The notes under the pieces: model-generated
What the model was told of the DNA's origin: nothing
The model's database searches: none
What the model saw: only the letters and a program-made list of their open reading frames with translations
From: an uncultured Holophagaceae bacterium
GTDB lineage: Bacteria; Acidobacteriota; Holophagae; Holophagales; Holophagaceae
DNA: 64,000 bases
Assembly (NCBI GenBank): GCA_903857495.1
Contig: CAIOFF010000007.1
Coordinates: 30,039-94,038 of the forward strand
Direction of reading: 5' to 3'
Shown here: positions 33,976 to 43,937 of the stretch, in pieces
Numbering within the stretch: position 1 is the stretch's first letter
Layout of the letters: each line of letters starts with the position of its first letter
Made by a program: the position numbers and the translations under genes

Positions 33976-35082
33976 CTACTGCCCCAGCACCCGCCGATAC
34001 AGGGCCTCGTACTGATCCACGATGGGGCCTTCGGCAAAGGTGTCCAGGGCGCGCTCCCGGGCGGAATCGCCCATGCGCAGGCGCAGCGCCTCGTCCTGCA
34101 GCAGCATCACCGCGTCAGCCGCCATAGCCGCCACATCGCCGACGGGCTCCAGGTAGCCGTCGATGCCGTGGCGGACCACTTCCGGGAGGCCGCCCACCCG
34201 GCTGGTGATGACGGGTACGCGGTGCCCCATGGCCTCCAGGGCCGCCAGGCCGAAGCTCTCGGTGGCGCTGGGCAGCAGGAAGAGGTCCGAGCAGTTCAGC
34301 ACGGTGCCGATGTCCAGCTGCTTGCCCGTGAAGCGCACCTCGCTGGCGAAGCCGTGGTCGCGGCAGTAGGCCTCGGCCTCCAGGCGGTCCGGGCCGTCTC
34401 CCACCATCACCAGGCGGACCGGGACTTCGGCGCGGACGAGTTCGAAGATCTTCAGCACATCCAGGACGCGCTTCACCGGCCGGAAGTTGGAGATGTGGGT
34501 GAGCACGAAGGCGGCCTTGGGGGCCAGCCAGGCGCGGCAGTCCGGGTGCTCGGGGCCCGGGGGCTCCACGAAGTTGCCGATGACATCGATGGCGCGGTCC
34601 ACCCCGAAGGTGCTGAGGGTCTCCTGGCGCAGGTATTCGGAGACCGCCGTGACGCCATCACTTTCCCGAATGGCCATGCGGACCATGGGCAGGTAGCTGG
34701 GGTCGCTGCCGACCACGGTGATGTCCGTGCCGTGGAGGGTGGTCACCACCTTCAGGCGGGGGATGGCCATGCGGGCCAGCAGGGCGGCCATGGCGTGGGG
34801 GATGGCGTAGTGGGCGTGGAGGATGTCCAGGCCGTAGTGGTCGGCCACGTCGGCCATCTTGGAGCCCAGGGCGATGGAGTAGGGGGCATCCTCGAAGAGG
34901 GGGTAGGGTGAAGCCCTGACCTCGTGGAAGTTGATGCGGTCCTCGAAGCCCACCAGGCGGGGTGGCAGGCTGGGGCTGAGGATGTGGATCTCGTGGCCCC
35001 GGGCCGCCAGGGCCTTGCCCACCTCCGTGGCGACGACGCCGGAGCCTCCAAAGGTGCTGTAGCAGGAAATACCGATCCGCAT
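33976..35082 (-). CDS. bshA: N-acetyl-alpha-D-glucosaminyl L-malate synthase
   Basis: 368 residues of GT-B fold (GT4). The start [35 protein letters not shown], then [66 protein letters not shown] are the BshA pattern. It joins UDP-GlcNAc and malate in the first step of bacillithiol synthesis, so this organism probably uses bacillithiol as thiol. bshB and bshC are not in the window. Divergent from yggT by 50 bp. Confidence 0.93.
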   Translation of the reverse strand: MRIGISCYSTFGGSGVVATEVGKALAARGHEIHILSPSLPPRLVGFEDRINFHEVRASPYPLFEDAPYSIALGSKMADVADHYGLDILHAHYAIPHAMAALLARMAIPRLKVVTTLHGTDITVVGSDPSYLPMVRMAIRESDGVTAVSEYLRQETLSTFGVDRAIDVIGNFVEPPGPEHPDCRAWLAPKAAFVLTHISNFRPVKRVLDVLKIFELVRAEVPVRLVMVGDGPDRLEAEAYCRDHGFASEVRFTGKQLDIGTVLNCSDLFLLPSATESFGLAALEAMGHRVPVITSRVGGLPEVVRHGIDGYLEPVGDVAAMAADAVMLLQDEALRLRMGDSARERALDTFAEGPIVDQYEALYRRVLGQ

Positions 35083-35132
35083 GTAGAAGCCTCACTCCCC
35101 GTTATCATGATCGGATTCCCGGGATCCTGCCC

Positions 35133-35390
35133 ATGCCTCTGCTGTTCCGCATCGCCCACTACGCCCTGACCGTCCTGAGCTGGCTGCTCATCGCCACGGC
35201 TCTGATCTCCTGGTTTCCCGTCGATCCCAGGAACCGCTGGGTGCGTCTGCTGCACCAGATCACGGATCCCGTGCTGCACCCCATCAGGGCCATCGTCCCA
35301 GCCATCGGAGGGGTCAGCCTGGACATATTCATCGCGCTGATCCTGCTGTGGTTGGTCCAGAGGGTCCTGGAACAGGCCATGTTCTCCTGA
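35133..35390 (+). CDS. YggT family membrane protein
   Basis: 85 residues, two helices (FRIAHYALTVLSWLLIATALISWF and VSLDIFIALILLWLVQRVL) flanking the family motif FPVDPRNRWVRLLHQITDPVLHPIRAIVP. YggT proteins have been linked to osmotic tolerance and, by position near divIVA/sepF in many genomes, to cell division. Here the DivIVA-like gene follows 13 bp later, matching that neighbourhood. Confidence 0.93.
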   Translation: MPLLFRIAHYALTVLSWLLIATALISWFPVDPRNRWVRLLHQITDPVLHPIRAIVPAIGGVSLDIFIALILLWLVQRVLEQAMFS

Positions 35391-35403
35391 TTGGAGGTGC
35401 GCC

Positions 35404-35928
35404 ATGAAGTTCACCCCACTCGACATCCAGCGTCGGGAATTCGAGAAGGTCTTCCGGGGCCTGGAGGAGTCTGAAGTCCGCACCTTCCTGCACGAGGTGG
35501 CGGGCGAGTGGGAGGAGCTCCTTGCCGAGAACCAGAAGGCCAAGGAAGAGATCCTCGACAACCGGGAGCGGCTCCGCCAATACCAGGATCAGGACCGGAT
35601 CTTCCGGGAGACCCTGCTGCAGGCCCAGCGCACCCGGGAGGATGTCCTGGAGGGCGCCAGCCGGGAGCGGGACTTGATCATCCGCGAGGCCCAGTTCAAG
35701 GCCGATGAGATCATCCGTGAGGCCCAGCAGCACGTGGTGGAGCTGCAGGTGCAGCTGCGCAGCCTGAAGATGGAGCGCCTCCAGTTCCTCCGGGAGGTCG
35801 AGGCCCTCATGGACCGCACCCGAAGGCACCTGCAGGAAGAGGCCCCGGACCTCTACGTGGCCGCCTCGCCCACCCTGAACCTCGAGCACCTCGACATCAG
35901 TGCCCTCGACGACCCTGCCGACCAGTAG
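35404..35928 (+). CDS. DivIVA domain protein
   Basis: 174 residues. The N-terminus MKFTPLDIQRREFEKVFRGLEESEVRTFLHEVAGEWEEL is the DivIVA lipid-binding/coiled-coil start, followed by a nearly continuous coiled coil to about residue 150. It probably senses membrane curvature or scaffolds division or polar proteins. GGAGGTG precedes the ATG. Paired with yggT upstream. Confidence 0.92.
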   Translation: MKFTPLDIQRREFEKVFRGLEESEVRTFLHEVAGEWEELLAENQKAKEEILDNRERLRQYQDQDRIFRETLLQAQRTREDVLEGASRERDLIIREAQFKADEIIREAQQHVVELQVQLRSLKMERLQFLREVEALMDRTRRHLQEEAPDLYVAASPTLNLEHLDISALDDPADQ

Positions 35929-35964
35929 CCGCCACGGCCTTCCCTTCCCTTTCCTTTGACAGCC

Positions 35965-36030
35965 GATAGCTGACAGCCCACCCGCCCCTTCCCCCTTCCC
36001 TTGATAGCTGACAGCCGACAGCTGACAGCC
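35965..36030. repeat. Short repeats of GAYAGCTGACAGCC
   Basis: Three near-identical 14-base units at 35965-35978, 36003-36016 and 36017-36030 in the divIVA-thiolase gap, embedded in C/T-rich sequence. Looks like a small low-complexity or intergenic repeat; no gene. Confidence 0.75.
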
Positions 36031-36048
36031 CCCCACCCAGGAGCCCCC

Positions 36049-37221
36049 ATGTCCCAGGCCGTCATCCTGCACACCCTCCGCAGCCCCATCGGCAAGTTCC
36101 AGGGCGCGCTGGCGCCCCTGGCCGCCCCCGACCTGGCGGCCCAGGTGGTGAAGGCCCTCCTGGCCGCGGTGCCGGGCGTGACCCCCACCGAGGCCATCTT
36201 CGGCAACGTGGTGGGCGCGGGCGTGGGCCAGGCGCCGGCGCGCCAGGCGGCCCTCCGGGGCGGGCTGGCGGAGACCTGCTCGGCCCTCACCATCAACAAG
36301 GTCTGCGGCAGCGGCCTCAAGGCCATCCAGCTCGCCGCCAACGGCGTGCGCCTGGGCGACCATGAGGTGGTGCTGGCGGGTGGCATGGAGTCCATGTCCA
36401 ACGCCCCCTACCTCATGCCCAAGCTCCGCGCCGGCGCCCGCATGGGCCACACCGAGGCCAAGGACGCCATGATCCTCGACGGGCTCTGGTGCGCCATGAC
36501 CGACCAGCACATGGGGCTCACGGGTGAGCGCGTGGCGGAGGAATACGCCATCAGCCGCGAGACCCAGGATGCCTGGGCCGCCGAGAGCCACCGCAAAGCC
36601 ATCGCCGCCATCCAGTCCGGGGCCTTCCAGGCGGAGATCGTGCCCATCGCCGTGCCCGGCCGCAAGGGCGACCTGATCGTCACCGAGGACGAGAGCCCCC
36701 GCGCCGACACCACCGCTGAGTCCCTGGCCAAGCTGCGGCCGGCGTTCCAGAAGAATGGCTCCGTCACCGCCGGCAACGCTCCCAGCGTGAACGATGGCGC
36801 CGCCGCGGCCCTGGTCACCACCGAGGACTACGCCAAGGCCCACGGCCTGAAGATCCAGGCGCGAATCCTCGGCACCGCCACCGCGGGCCTGGCCCCGGAG
36901 TGGGTGCTCATGGCCCCCGTGGAGGCCATCCGCAAGCTGCTGGCCAAGGTGGGCTGGGCCACCCAGGATGTGGACCTCTGGGAGATCAACGAGGCCTTTG
37001 CCGTGCAGCTGGTGGCCACCATGAACGAGCTGCAGCTGCCGGCGGACCGCATCAACGTCCACGGCGGCGCCGTGGCCCTGGGCCACCCCATCGGCGCCAG
37101 CGGCGCCCGCGTGATGGCGACCCTCCTGAACGCCCTGGAGCGCCGGGGCCAGCAGCGGGGGATTGCAGCCCTCTGTCTGGGCGGCGGCAACGCCATCGCC
37201 ATGGCCGTCGAGCGGGTCTGA
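36049..37221 (+). CDS. Acetyl-CoA acetyltransferase (thiolase)
   Basis: 390 residues with AGGAG before the ATG. Nucleophile C86 in [36 protein letters not shown], active-site His in [11 protein letters not shown] (about 346) and second Cys C376 in CLGGGNAIA: complete thiolase II. It condenses two acetyl-CoA or cleaves acetoacetyl-CoA. It stands alone, so biosynthetic versus degradative use is not clear. It converges with the FadL-type porin at a shared terminator. Confidence 0.95.
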   Translation: MSQAVILHTLRSPIGKFQGALAPLAAPDLAAQVVKALLAAVPGVTPTEAIFGNVVGAGVGQAPARQAALRGGLAETCSALTINKVCGSGLKAIQLAANGVRLGDHEVVLAGGMESMSNAPYLMPKLRAGARMGHTEAKDAMILDGLWCAMTDQHMGLTGERVAEEYAISRETQDAWAAESHRKAIAAIQSGAFQAEIVPIAVPGRKGDLIVTEDESPRADTTAESLAKLRPAFQKNGSVTAGNAPSVNDGAAAALVTTEDYAKAHGLKIQARILGTATAGLAPEWVLMAPVEAIRKLLAKVGWATQDVDLWEINEAFAVQLVATMNELQLPADRINVHGGAVALGHPIGASGARVMATLLNALERRGQQRGIAALCLGGGNAIAMAVERV

Positions 37222-37246
37222 GCCGACGAGCCACTCAACCGAACAA

Positions 37247-37274
37247 GAAAAGGCCCGGCATGCCGGGCCTTTTT
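37247..37274. terminator. Bidirectional intrinsic terminator
   Basis: AAAAGGCCCGGCA (37248-37260) mirrors TGCCGGGCCTTTT (37261-37273), giving a stem with A-run on one side and T-run on the other; it serves the convergent thiolase and porin genes. Confidence 0.9.
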
Positions 37275-37292
37275 CGTGACTGAAAGGTTTGT

Positions 37293-38792
37293 CTAGAAGG
37301 TGTAGCGCAGCGCGGCGCCCATGAGGTGGATGTTGGCCACAATGGTGCCGTTGAGGCTGCCGCGGGTGATGTTGTCGTTGGCGGCGGTGAGCTGGGTCTT
37401 GCCATCTGCGATGAAGAGGCGGCTGTAGCCGACGTCGACGGTCATCTTCTTGGTCAGCCTGTAGCTGGCACCGATAGAGGCCCACTTGCGGTCGTTGTCG
37501 GGGATGCGAGGCGTGCGGTGGTTGTCGTCCACAGCGCTGGTGTCGAGGGCCAGGCCTGCCCGGAGGGTCAAGGCATCACTCTTCTTCCAGGTGAGGCCCA
37601 GGGAGGAGAAGGTGCTGTCCTTCCAGCTCTCGTCCGTGACGGAGTCCGGTGCGCCAGAAGCGAAGTGCACGCGCAGTTCCTTGAAGGTGGACCAGTTCGT
37701 GCGGGCCAGTTCGCCCTGCAGCGAGACAGTGGGGCTCACCTTCCAGTCGAAGCCCAGGGACGTGGTGGCCGGCAGGTTGAGCTCAGCCTGGCCGCCCGTG
37801 TTCCGGAGGCCCGCAGCCTGGAGGGCCCCGAGGTCCGTGGCCGGAATGGCAGAGGGGTAGGCGAACTCGGCATCACCCGTGAGGGTCATGGACATGGAGG
37901 CATTGAAGGCCAGGCCCATGCGGAAGTTCTTGGAGGGCTCGTAGGTCAGGCCCAGCTTGTAGCCGTAGGCCCAGCAGCCGCCCTTGAGGCCCGCGGTGCC
38001 ATCCCAGGCGCCGGGAATCGCGTAGCCGGGTGTGCCCAGCACGGCGCTGGGGGCGCCCATGGCCACGGTCGCCACGGGGCTGTTCTGGCCCACACCGGGC
38101 GAGACCGGAGACATGCCAGCGGCAGCCAGAGCTGGCGCCACCTTCAGGGCCAGGGCGGTGCCGAAGTCCACGCCGTTGGAGAGCTCCGCATCCGCGCGAC
38201 GGGCGATCAGGGCCACGCCGAAGCTGAACTCCTTCGACAGCCGGTAGGCGATGCTGGGGCTGATGTCGATGGTCTTCAGGTCGGTCTTGAGGGCGTGGTA
38301 GCGGCCGATCCAGTTGGCGTCGTATTCCGTGGCGAGACCGAAGGGCACGTTCAGCGAGAGGCCGATCTTCAGGTCGTCGCTCACGCTGTACATGATGTTG
38401 AACTCAGGGAGCACCGCCGAGATGGCCGCATTGCCATGGCCGGAGGGGCCCGAGATGGGGCTCAGCGCGGAGCCGGTGATGGGCGACACCTGGAAGCCGA
38501 GCCCTGTGATTACGGGGGTGCGGGAGGCAGTGGCATCCTTGAAACTCGCGCTCAGGCCGATGTAGGTGCCACCGGTGGAGAACTGGATGCCGTCATACTG
38601 GGTCATCACCGCGGGGTTGAAGTAGAGCGAGCTGATGTCGCCACCGCCCGCGCTGACGCCACCGAACGCGTTGCCCAGGGAGAGCGGGCTCTGCTCCCGA
38701 AGCTGGAAACCACTGGCCTGTGCCTGGGGGGCGAAGGCCGCAGCAGCGACCAACGTCAGGGCCGTGAGGGTGAAACGCGAACGATGGCTCAT
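37293..38792 (-). CDS. FadL/TodX-family outer-membrane transport protein
   Basis: 499 residues with a signal peptide (MSHRSRFTLTALTLVAAAAFAPQAQA) and the FadL start SGFQLREQSPLSLGNAFGGVSAGGGDISSLYFNPAVM. Later segments alternate in beta-barrel style and it ends in a C-terminal aromatic (GAALRYTF), the outer-membrane insertion signal. It likely moves long-chain fatty acids or other hydrophobic compounds. ATG 38792 has AGGAG 10 bases upstream. No fatty-acid genes other than the thiolase lie nearby. Confidence 0.92.
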   Translation of the reverse strand: MSHRSRFTLTALTLVAAAAFAPQAQASGFQLREQSPLSLGNAFGGVSAGGGDISSLYFNPAVMTQYDGIQFSTGGTYIGLSASFKDATASRTPVITGLGFQVSPITGSALSPISGPSGHGNAAISAVLPEFNIMYSVSDDLKIGLSLNVPFGLATEYDANWIGRYHALKTDLKTIDISPSIAYRLSKEFSFGVALIARRADAELSNGVDFGTALALKVAPALAAAGMSPVSPGVGQNSPVATVAMGAPSAVLGTPGYAIPGAWDGTAGLKGGCWAYGYKLGLTYEPSKNFRMGLAFNASMSMTLTGDAEFAYPSAIPATDLGALQAAGLRNTGGQAELNLPATTSLGFDWKVSPTVSLQGELARTNWSTFKELRVHFASGAPDSVTDESWKDSTFSSLGLTWKKSDALTLRAGLALDTSAVDDNHRTPRIPDNDRKWASIGASYRLTKKMTVDVGYSRLFIADGKTQLTAANDNITRGSLNGTIVANIHLMGAALRYTF

Positions 38793-38936
38793 AGGGGCAT
38801 GACTCCTGTCCCGAGTGACCGGGGTGAGTGGCTGTCTCCAGCCGATTTGGCAAGGATGGTGATGGACCAAGATACCAAATCGCGTCAAGGGTGCAACCAC
38901 TCCTGATGGCCATCCGGGGCGCCAGCCATTCTCTAT

Positions 38937-39692
38937 CTACAGATCGTCAACCAGCCGGGCGGCCAGCGCCTCGCGCAGGCCAAGTCCCTTCGCCAGCTCC
39001 TGGACCAGGGCGGACCCGATGACGGGGGTCGCCCCAAGCCGTCGGACGGCGGTGAGGCTGCGGGGATCCGAGAGGCCAAAGCCCACCGCCAGGGGGCGTG
39101 AGGTCAGCGACAGCAGGTCCGCGACCCGCGCCGCGACCGGCTTCAGGTCGAGGCCCTGCCCCGTGCCCGTGACGCCAAGCCGGGCCACCACATAGGCGAA
39201 GCGCTGGGCGAAGGGCGCCTCCTCGCCGGGATCGGGCCGCTCGGCGAGGAGCTGGCGCGCCCGGTCCAGGGTGGTGGTGGGGGCCAGCAGCGGCACCATG
39301 GGGTAGCCCGCCGCCCGGAGCTCTGCCTCGAAGGCGGGCTCTTCGCCGAAGGGCAGGTCCACCACCAGCAGGGCGCGCACGGGCGTGGGTGCCAGCAGCC
39401 GCTTCAGCTCCGCAGCTCCGAGCTGGAGCAGGGGATTCAGGTAGGTGAAGAGCACCACATCCGGGCTGTCGGTGATGCCAGCGAGGCTCTGGAGCACGCG
39501 CAGCGGCGTGGCGCCCCGCTGGATGGCCCGGTGGGCGGCGGCCTGGAGCACCGGTCCGTCGGCGATGGGATCCGAGTGCGGGAGGCCCAGCTCCACGGCT
39601 TCGAGGCCAAGGGCCTTGGCAGCTGAGAGCAGCCCCGGCAGCGCCTCCAGGGAGGGATCACCGGCCATGAGGAAGGGAAGCAGCGGATTCAT
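38937..39692 (-). CDS. trpA: Tryptophan synthase alpha subunit
   Basis: 251 residues: PLLPFLMAGDPSLEALPGLL, LGLEAVELGLPHSDPIADGPVLQAAA (with the catalytic Glu and Asp), VVDLPFGEEPAF, LLAPTTTLDRA, ARLGVTGTGQG, VGFGLSDPRSL. The ATG lies 3 bases inside the end region of trpB (coupled). Some usual residues (PVILMTYYNP) appear as VVLFTYLNPLL. Last gene of the trp operon; no clear terminator hairpin after it. Confidence 0.95.
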   Translation of the reverse strand: MNPLLPFLMAGDPSLEALPGLLSAAKALGLEAVELGLPHSDPIADGPVLQAAAHRAIQRGATPLRVLQSLAGITDSPDVVLFTYLNPLLQLGAAELKRLLAPTPVRALLVVDLPFGEEPAFEAELRAAGYPMVPLLAPTTTLDRARQLLAERPDPGEEAPFAQRFAYVVARLGVTGTGQGLDLKPVAARVADLLSLTSRPLAVGFGLSDPRSLTAVRRLGATPVIGSALVQELAKGLGLREALAARLVDDL

Positions 39693-39693
39693 G

Positions 39694-40874
<1,181 letters not shown>

Positions 40875-40878
<4 letters not shown>

Positions 40879-41495
40879 GCGAACTCCCGTTCATGGACGG
40901 TGGAGATGAAGGCGGAGACTTTGACGGGGTCCTTGCGGCCGGGGGCGGCCTCGAGGCGGCTGGCGGCGTCGGCGCCGCGCAGCTGCGTCAGCAAGGCCGC
41001 TGGCAGGGCGGCGAGGCGCCCTGCCAGGTTGGTGGCATCGAGACCCCCGGCCAGCAGGAACGGACCGGGGGGCGGGAAGGCCATGGCGTGGCCCTGCCCC
41101 GAGCCGCCGGGCACGCCGGTCTGGGCGGGGCTGGCCTCCCACAAGTAGAGATCAGCAGCGGGCGCCACCTGGTGCGGCTCGTCGGCCCAGGGCAGCAGCA
41201 CGAAGAGACCCGCGGCCCGGAGCAGTGCCACGCCCGCGGCGCACCCGGCCTCCGGCAGGTAGGGCTGCACGCGGCGAAAACCGTGGCGGCGGGCCAGGGC
41301 CAGGATCGCTTCGGCATCCTCGGCCACCATCACCAGCACTGCGTGGTTCAGGTAGGGCGCCGCCACGGTCAGGTCTGCGCAGTGCCGGGGGCTGGGCGGG
41401 TGGTAGACGAAGCCCAGCAGGTCCGCGCCCATGGCGGCAGCCTGGCCCGCGTCCCCCGCCTGCACCAGGCCGCAGACCTTCGCCAGCAGCCTCAC
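40875..41495 (-). CDS. trpF: Phosphoribosylanthranilate isomerase
   Basis: 206 residues from GTG 41495, which overlaps the trpC stop (GTGA). KVCGLVQAGDAGQAAAMGADLLGFVYHPPSPRH is the TrpF start with its catalytic Cys, and LLAGGLDATNLAGRL near the end is the phosphate site. The middle is short and quite diverged; the usual VQLHG is replaced by VQPYLP. Confidence 0.9.
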
Positions 41496-42328
41496 AGGGC
41501 CTCCGCCCGCAACCCCGTCAGGAGCCGCTCCAGGAAGTCCCGGGGATCGGGGCTGCGCATGAGGGCCTCGCCGATGAGCACCGCATCGAAGCCCGCCCGC
41601 AGTGCCGCCTGGGCATCCTCGGGGGTGGCCAGGCCTGACTCGCGGATGAGCACCGCCTCGGGGAAGGCCTCGCGCAGCGGGGCCGCCGTGGGCGCACCCA
41701 GGGTGAAGGTCGAGAGGTTGCGGGCATTGATGCCCACCAGGCGGGCCCCGGCGGCCTGGGCGAAGCCCACTTCCGTGAGGTTGTGCAGCTCGATGAGGGG
41801 CTCGAGGCCGCGGCGGCGGGCCGCGGCGGCGAAGGCCGCGGTGTGTTCCTTGAGCACCCGGGCAATGAGCAGCACCGCCTCGGCCCCGGCGGCCTCCGCC
41901 TCGGCCAGCTGCGTCTCGGCGATCACGAAGCCCTTGTAGAGCCGGGGTAAGCCCAGCTCGGCCGCAGCCTGGAGGTGCGAGGCGGAGCCCCGGAAGTAGG
42001 CGGGCTCCGTGAGGATCGAGAAGGCCGCGGCGCCGCCCTCCGCATAGGCCCGCAGCTGGGGTAGCAGCGGCGTCCCCACAGCGAAGGGGCCGAGCGAAGG
42101 CGAGCCCTGCTTGTATTCGGCGATGACTGCGCCACCCCGGGCGGCAGCCTCCCGGCGCAGCGCCGACTCGAAGGGGCCGCTTCCAATGAGCGCAGCCCGG
42201 ACTGGCGCTGGGGCTGGCGGCAGCGCCTCCACCCGGGCCAGCTCCGCCACCAGCACCTGCTGCAGTAGGGACTTTGCGGGCAGCCCCGAGTCGTGGACGA
42301 AGGCTGCGGGCGCGGGCAGCGTGATCAC
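41492..42328 (-). CDS. trpC: Indole-3-glycerol phosphate synthase
   Basis: 278 residues from GTG 42328, overlapping the trpD stop. AVIAEYKQGSPSLGPF (catalytic Lys), SILTEPAYFRGS, LYKGFVIAETQL, GINARNLSTF, IRESGLATPEDA and AVLIGEALMRSPDP are TrpC motifs. The usual K-R-x-SPS start is KQGSPS here, and D-x-F-F becomes AYF. Confidence 0.93.
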   Translation of the reverse strand: MITLPAPAAFVHDSGLPAKSLLQQVLVAELARVEALPPAPAPVRAALIGSGPFESALRREAAARGGAVIAEYKQGSPSLGPFAVGTPLLPQLRAYAEGGAAAFSILTEPAYFRGSASHLQAAAELGLPRLYKGFVIAETQLAEAEAAGAEAVLLIARVLKEHTAAFAAAARRRGLEPLIELHNLTEVGFAQAAGARLVGINARNLSTFTLGAPTAAPLREAFPEAVLIRESGLATPEDAQAALRAGFDAVLIGEALMRSPDPRDFLERLLTGLRAEAL

Positions 42329-43362
42329 TGGCGCACCTCGCCGCCGGGGGCGAAGGGCAGCGGGAAGCCGCGGTCCAGCTGGGCGCGGGTCTCGCGCAAG
42401 GTCTCGGCCAGACCGTCCAGGCTGCTGTCGCGGTGCAGGTGCAGGCCCAGGGCGGCCTGCAGCGCCACGGCGTCTGCCACGGCGGGCCGGAAGTCCGCGT
42501 GGGTGGCCCCGGCGAAGAGGCCCCGGGCCACGGCCAGGGCCTCGGCGCGGTCCGCCACGCGCAGGGCATGGCGCACCGGCGGCTGCAGGCCCAGCTCCCG
42601 GGGCACCAGTACCTGGGGCGCGGCGACCTTGCCGTCGATGGCGGTCACCACGGTGGTGGGGCCCTCGATGGAGGCCTCGTCCAGCCCCTTCCCCTCCGCG
42701 TCCTTGCCGTGGATCACGAAGGCGCGCTGCAGGGTGGGTCGGCGGGCCAGGGCCCCGGCCATGGGGATGACCAGGTCCTCGCGGGCGACGCCCAGCAGCT
42801 GCAGGGGCGGGTTGCCAGGGTTCAGCAGGGGGCCGAGCAGGTTGAAGATCGTGGGGATGCCCAGGCGCTTGCGGATCTCCCGCAGGCGGCCCAGCAGCGG
42901 GTGGTAGGCGGGCGCGAACAAGAAGGCAAAGTTCCGGGTGCGCAGGTCCTCGGCCAGGTCGGCGCTGGGCCGGGCCAGGTCGTAGCCCAGGGCCTCGAGC
43001 AGGTCCGCGCTGCCGCAGACACCGGTGGCGGCGCGGTTGCCGTGCTTGACGATGGGCACGCCCAGGTGGGCCAGCAGCAGGGCCGCCAGGGTGCTGAGGT
43101 TGGCGGTGGAGGAGCCGTCGCCGCCGGTGCCGCAGGTATCCAGCGCCCCTGCGGGCACCGCCGGAAAGGGCACGGCCACCTCCGAGAGGGCGTCGGCGAA
43201 AGCCGCCAGCTCGTGGGCCTCCGGCACGCGCTGGGCCAGCAGCGCCAGGCAGGCGCCCACCAGGAGGGCGTCCGTGTCCTGGTCGATGAAGATGTGCATG
43301 AGCTCCGAGGCGGTGGCCTCGGGCAGCGGGCGGCTGGGGTTGTGGGTCGTGAGCAGCGTCAT
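42325..43362 (-). CDS. trpD: Anthranilate phosphoribosyltransferase
   Basis: 345 residues: DTCGTGGDGSSTANLST (PRPP site), KHGNRAATGVCGSADLLEALG, FLFAPAYHPLLGRLREIRKRLGIPTIFNLLGPLLNPG. Matches TrpD length. ATG overlaps the trpG stop by 4 bases. Confidence 0.97.
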   Translation of the reverse strand: MTLLTTHNPSRPLPEATASELMHIFIDQDTDALLVGACLALLAQRVPEAHELAAFADALSEVAVPFPAVPAGALDTCGTGGDGSSTANLSTLAALLLAHLGVPIVKHGNRAATGVCGSADLLEALGYDLARPSADLAEDLRTRNFAFLFAPAYHPLLGRLREIRKRLGIPTIFNLLGPLLNPGNPPLQLLGVAREDLVIPMAGALARRPTLQRAFVIHGKDAEGKGLDEASIEGPTTVVTAIDGKVAAPQVLVPRELGLQPPVRHALRVADRAEALAVARGLFAGATHADFRPAVADAVALQAALGLHLHRDSSLDGLAETLRETRAQLDRGFPLPFAPGGEVRQ

Positions 43363-43937
43363 GGGCGGGCGTCCTTGGCGAGGCGGAGGAAGTTGGCAAG
43401 CATGGCCGGACCGTCCGGCGTGAGGATGCTCTCGGGGTGGAACTGCACGCCCCAGCGGGGCAGCGTGAGGTGGGCCATGGCCATGATCTCGCCGCCGGGG
43501 CTGCGGCCGGTCACGCGCCAGCAGGCGGGCAGCGAGTCGGGTTCGGCGATGAGGCTGTGGTAGCGGCCCACGGGCAGGCCCGGGGGCAGGCCCTGGAAGA
43601 GGCCGGTGCCGTCGTGCTCGAGAGGTGTGGCCTCGCCGTGCAGGGGTTCCCGGGCCCGGATCACCCGGCCGCCGCTGCCCGCGGCCAGGGCCTGGTGGCC
43701 CAGGCAGACGCCCAGCAGCGGCACCGCCCAGTCGCACTGCGCCAGGGCCATGTGGGCGGGGCTCTCGGTGGGATGGCCCGGGCCGGGCGACAGCACCACA
43801 GCCTCGGGGCGCAGGGCCTGGGCCTCGGCCAGGGTGATGGCGTCGTGGCGCACCACGAGCACCTCCGAGCCCAGGGTCTCGAAGGCCTGCACCAGGTTGT
43901 AGGTGAAGGAGTCCAGGGCGTCCAGGAGGAGGATCAT
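43359..43937 (-). CDS. trpG: Anthranilate synthase glutaminase subunit
   Basis: 192 residues, class I amidotransferase: DALDSFTYNLVQAFETLG, SPGPGHPTES, catalytic Cys in LLGVCLGHQALA and His in WGVQFHPESILTPDG. Supplies ammonia to TrpE. Overlaps trpE by 4 bases. Confidence 0.97.
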   Translation of the reverse strand: MILLLDALDSFTYNLVQAFETLGSEVLVVRHDAITLAEAQALRPEAVVLSPGPGHPTESPAHMALAQCDWAVPLLGVCLGHQALAAGSGGRVIRAREPLHGEATPLEHDGTGLFQGLPPGLPVGRYHSLIAEPDSLPACWRVTGRSPGGEIMAMAHLTLPRWGVQFHPESILTPDGPAMLANFLRLAKDARP

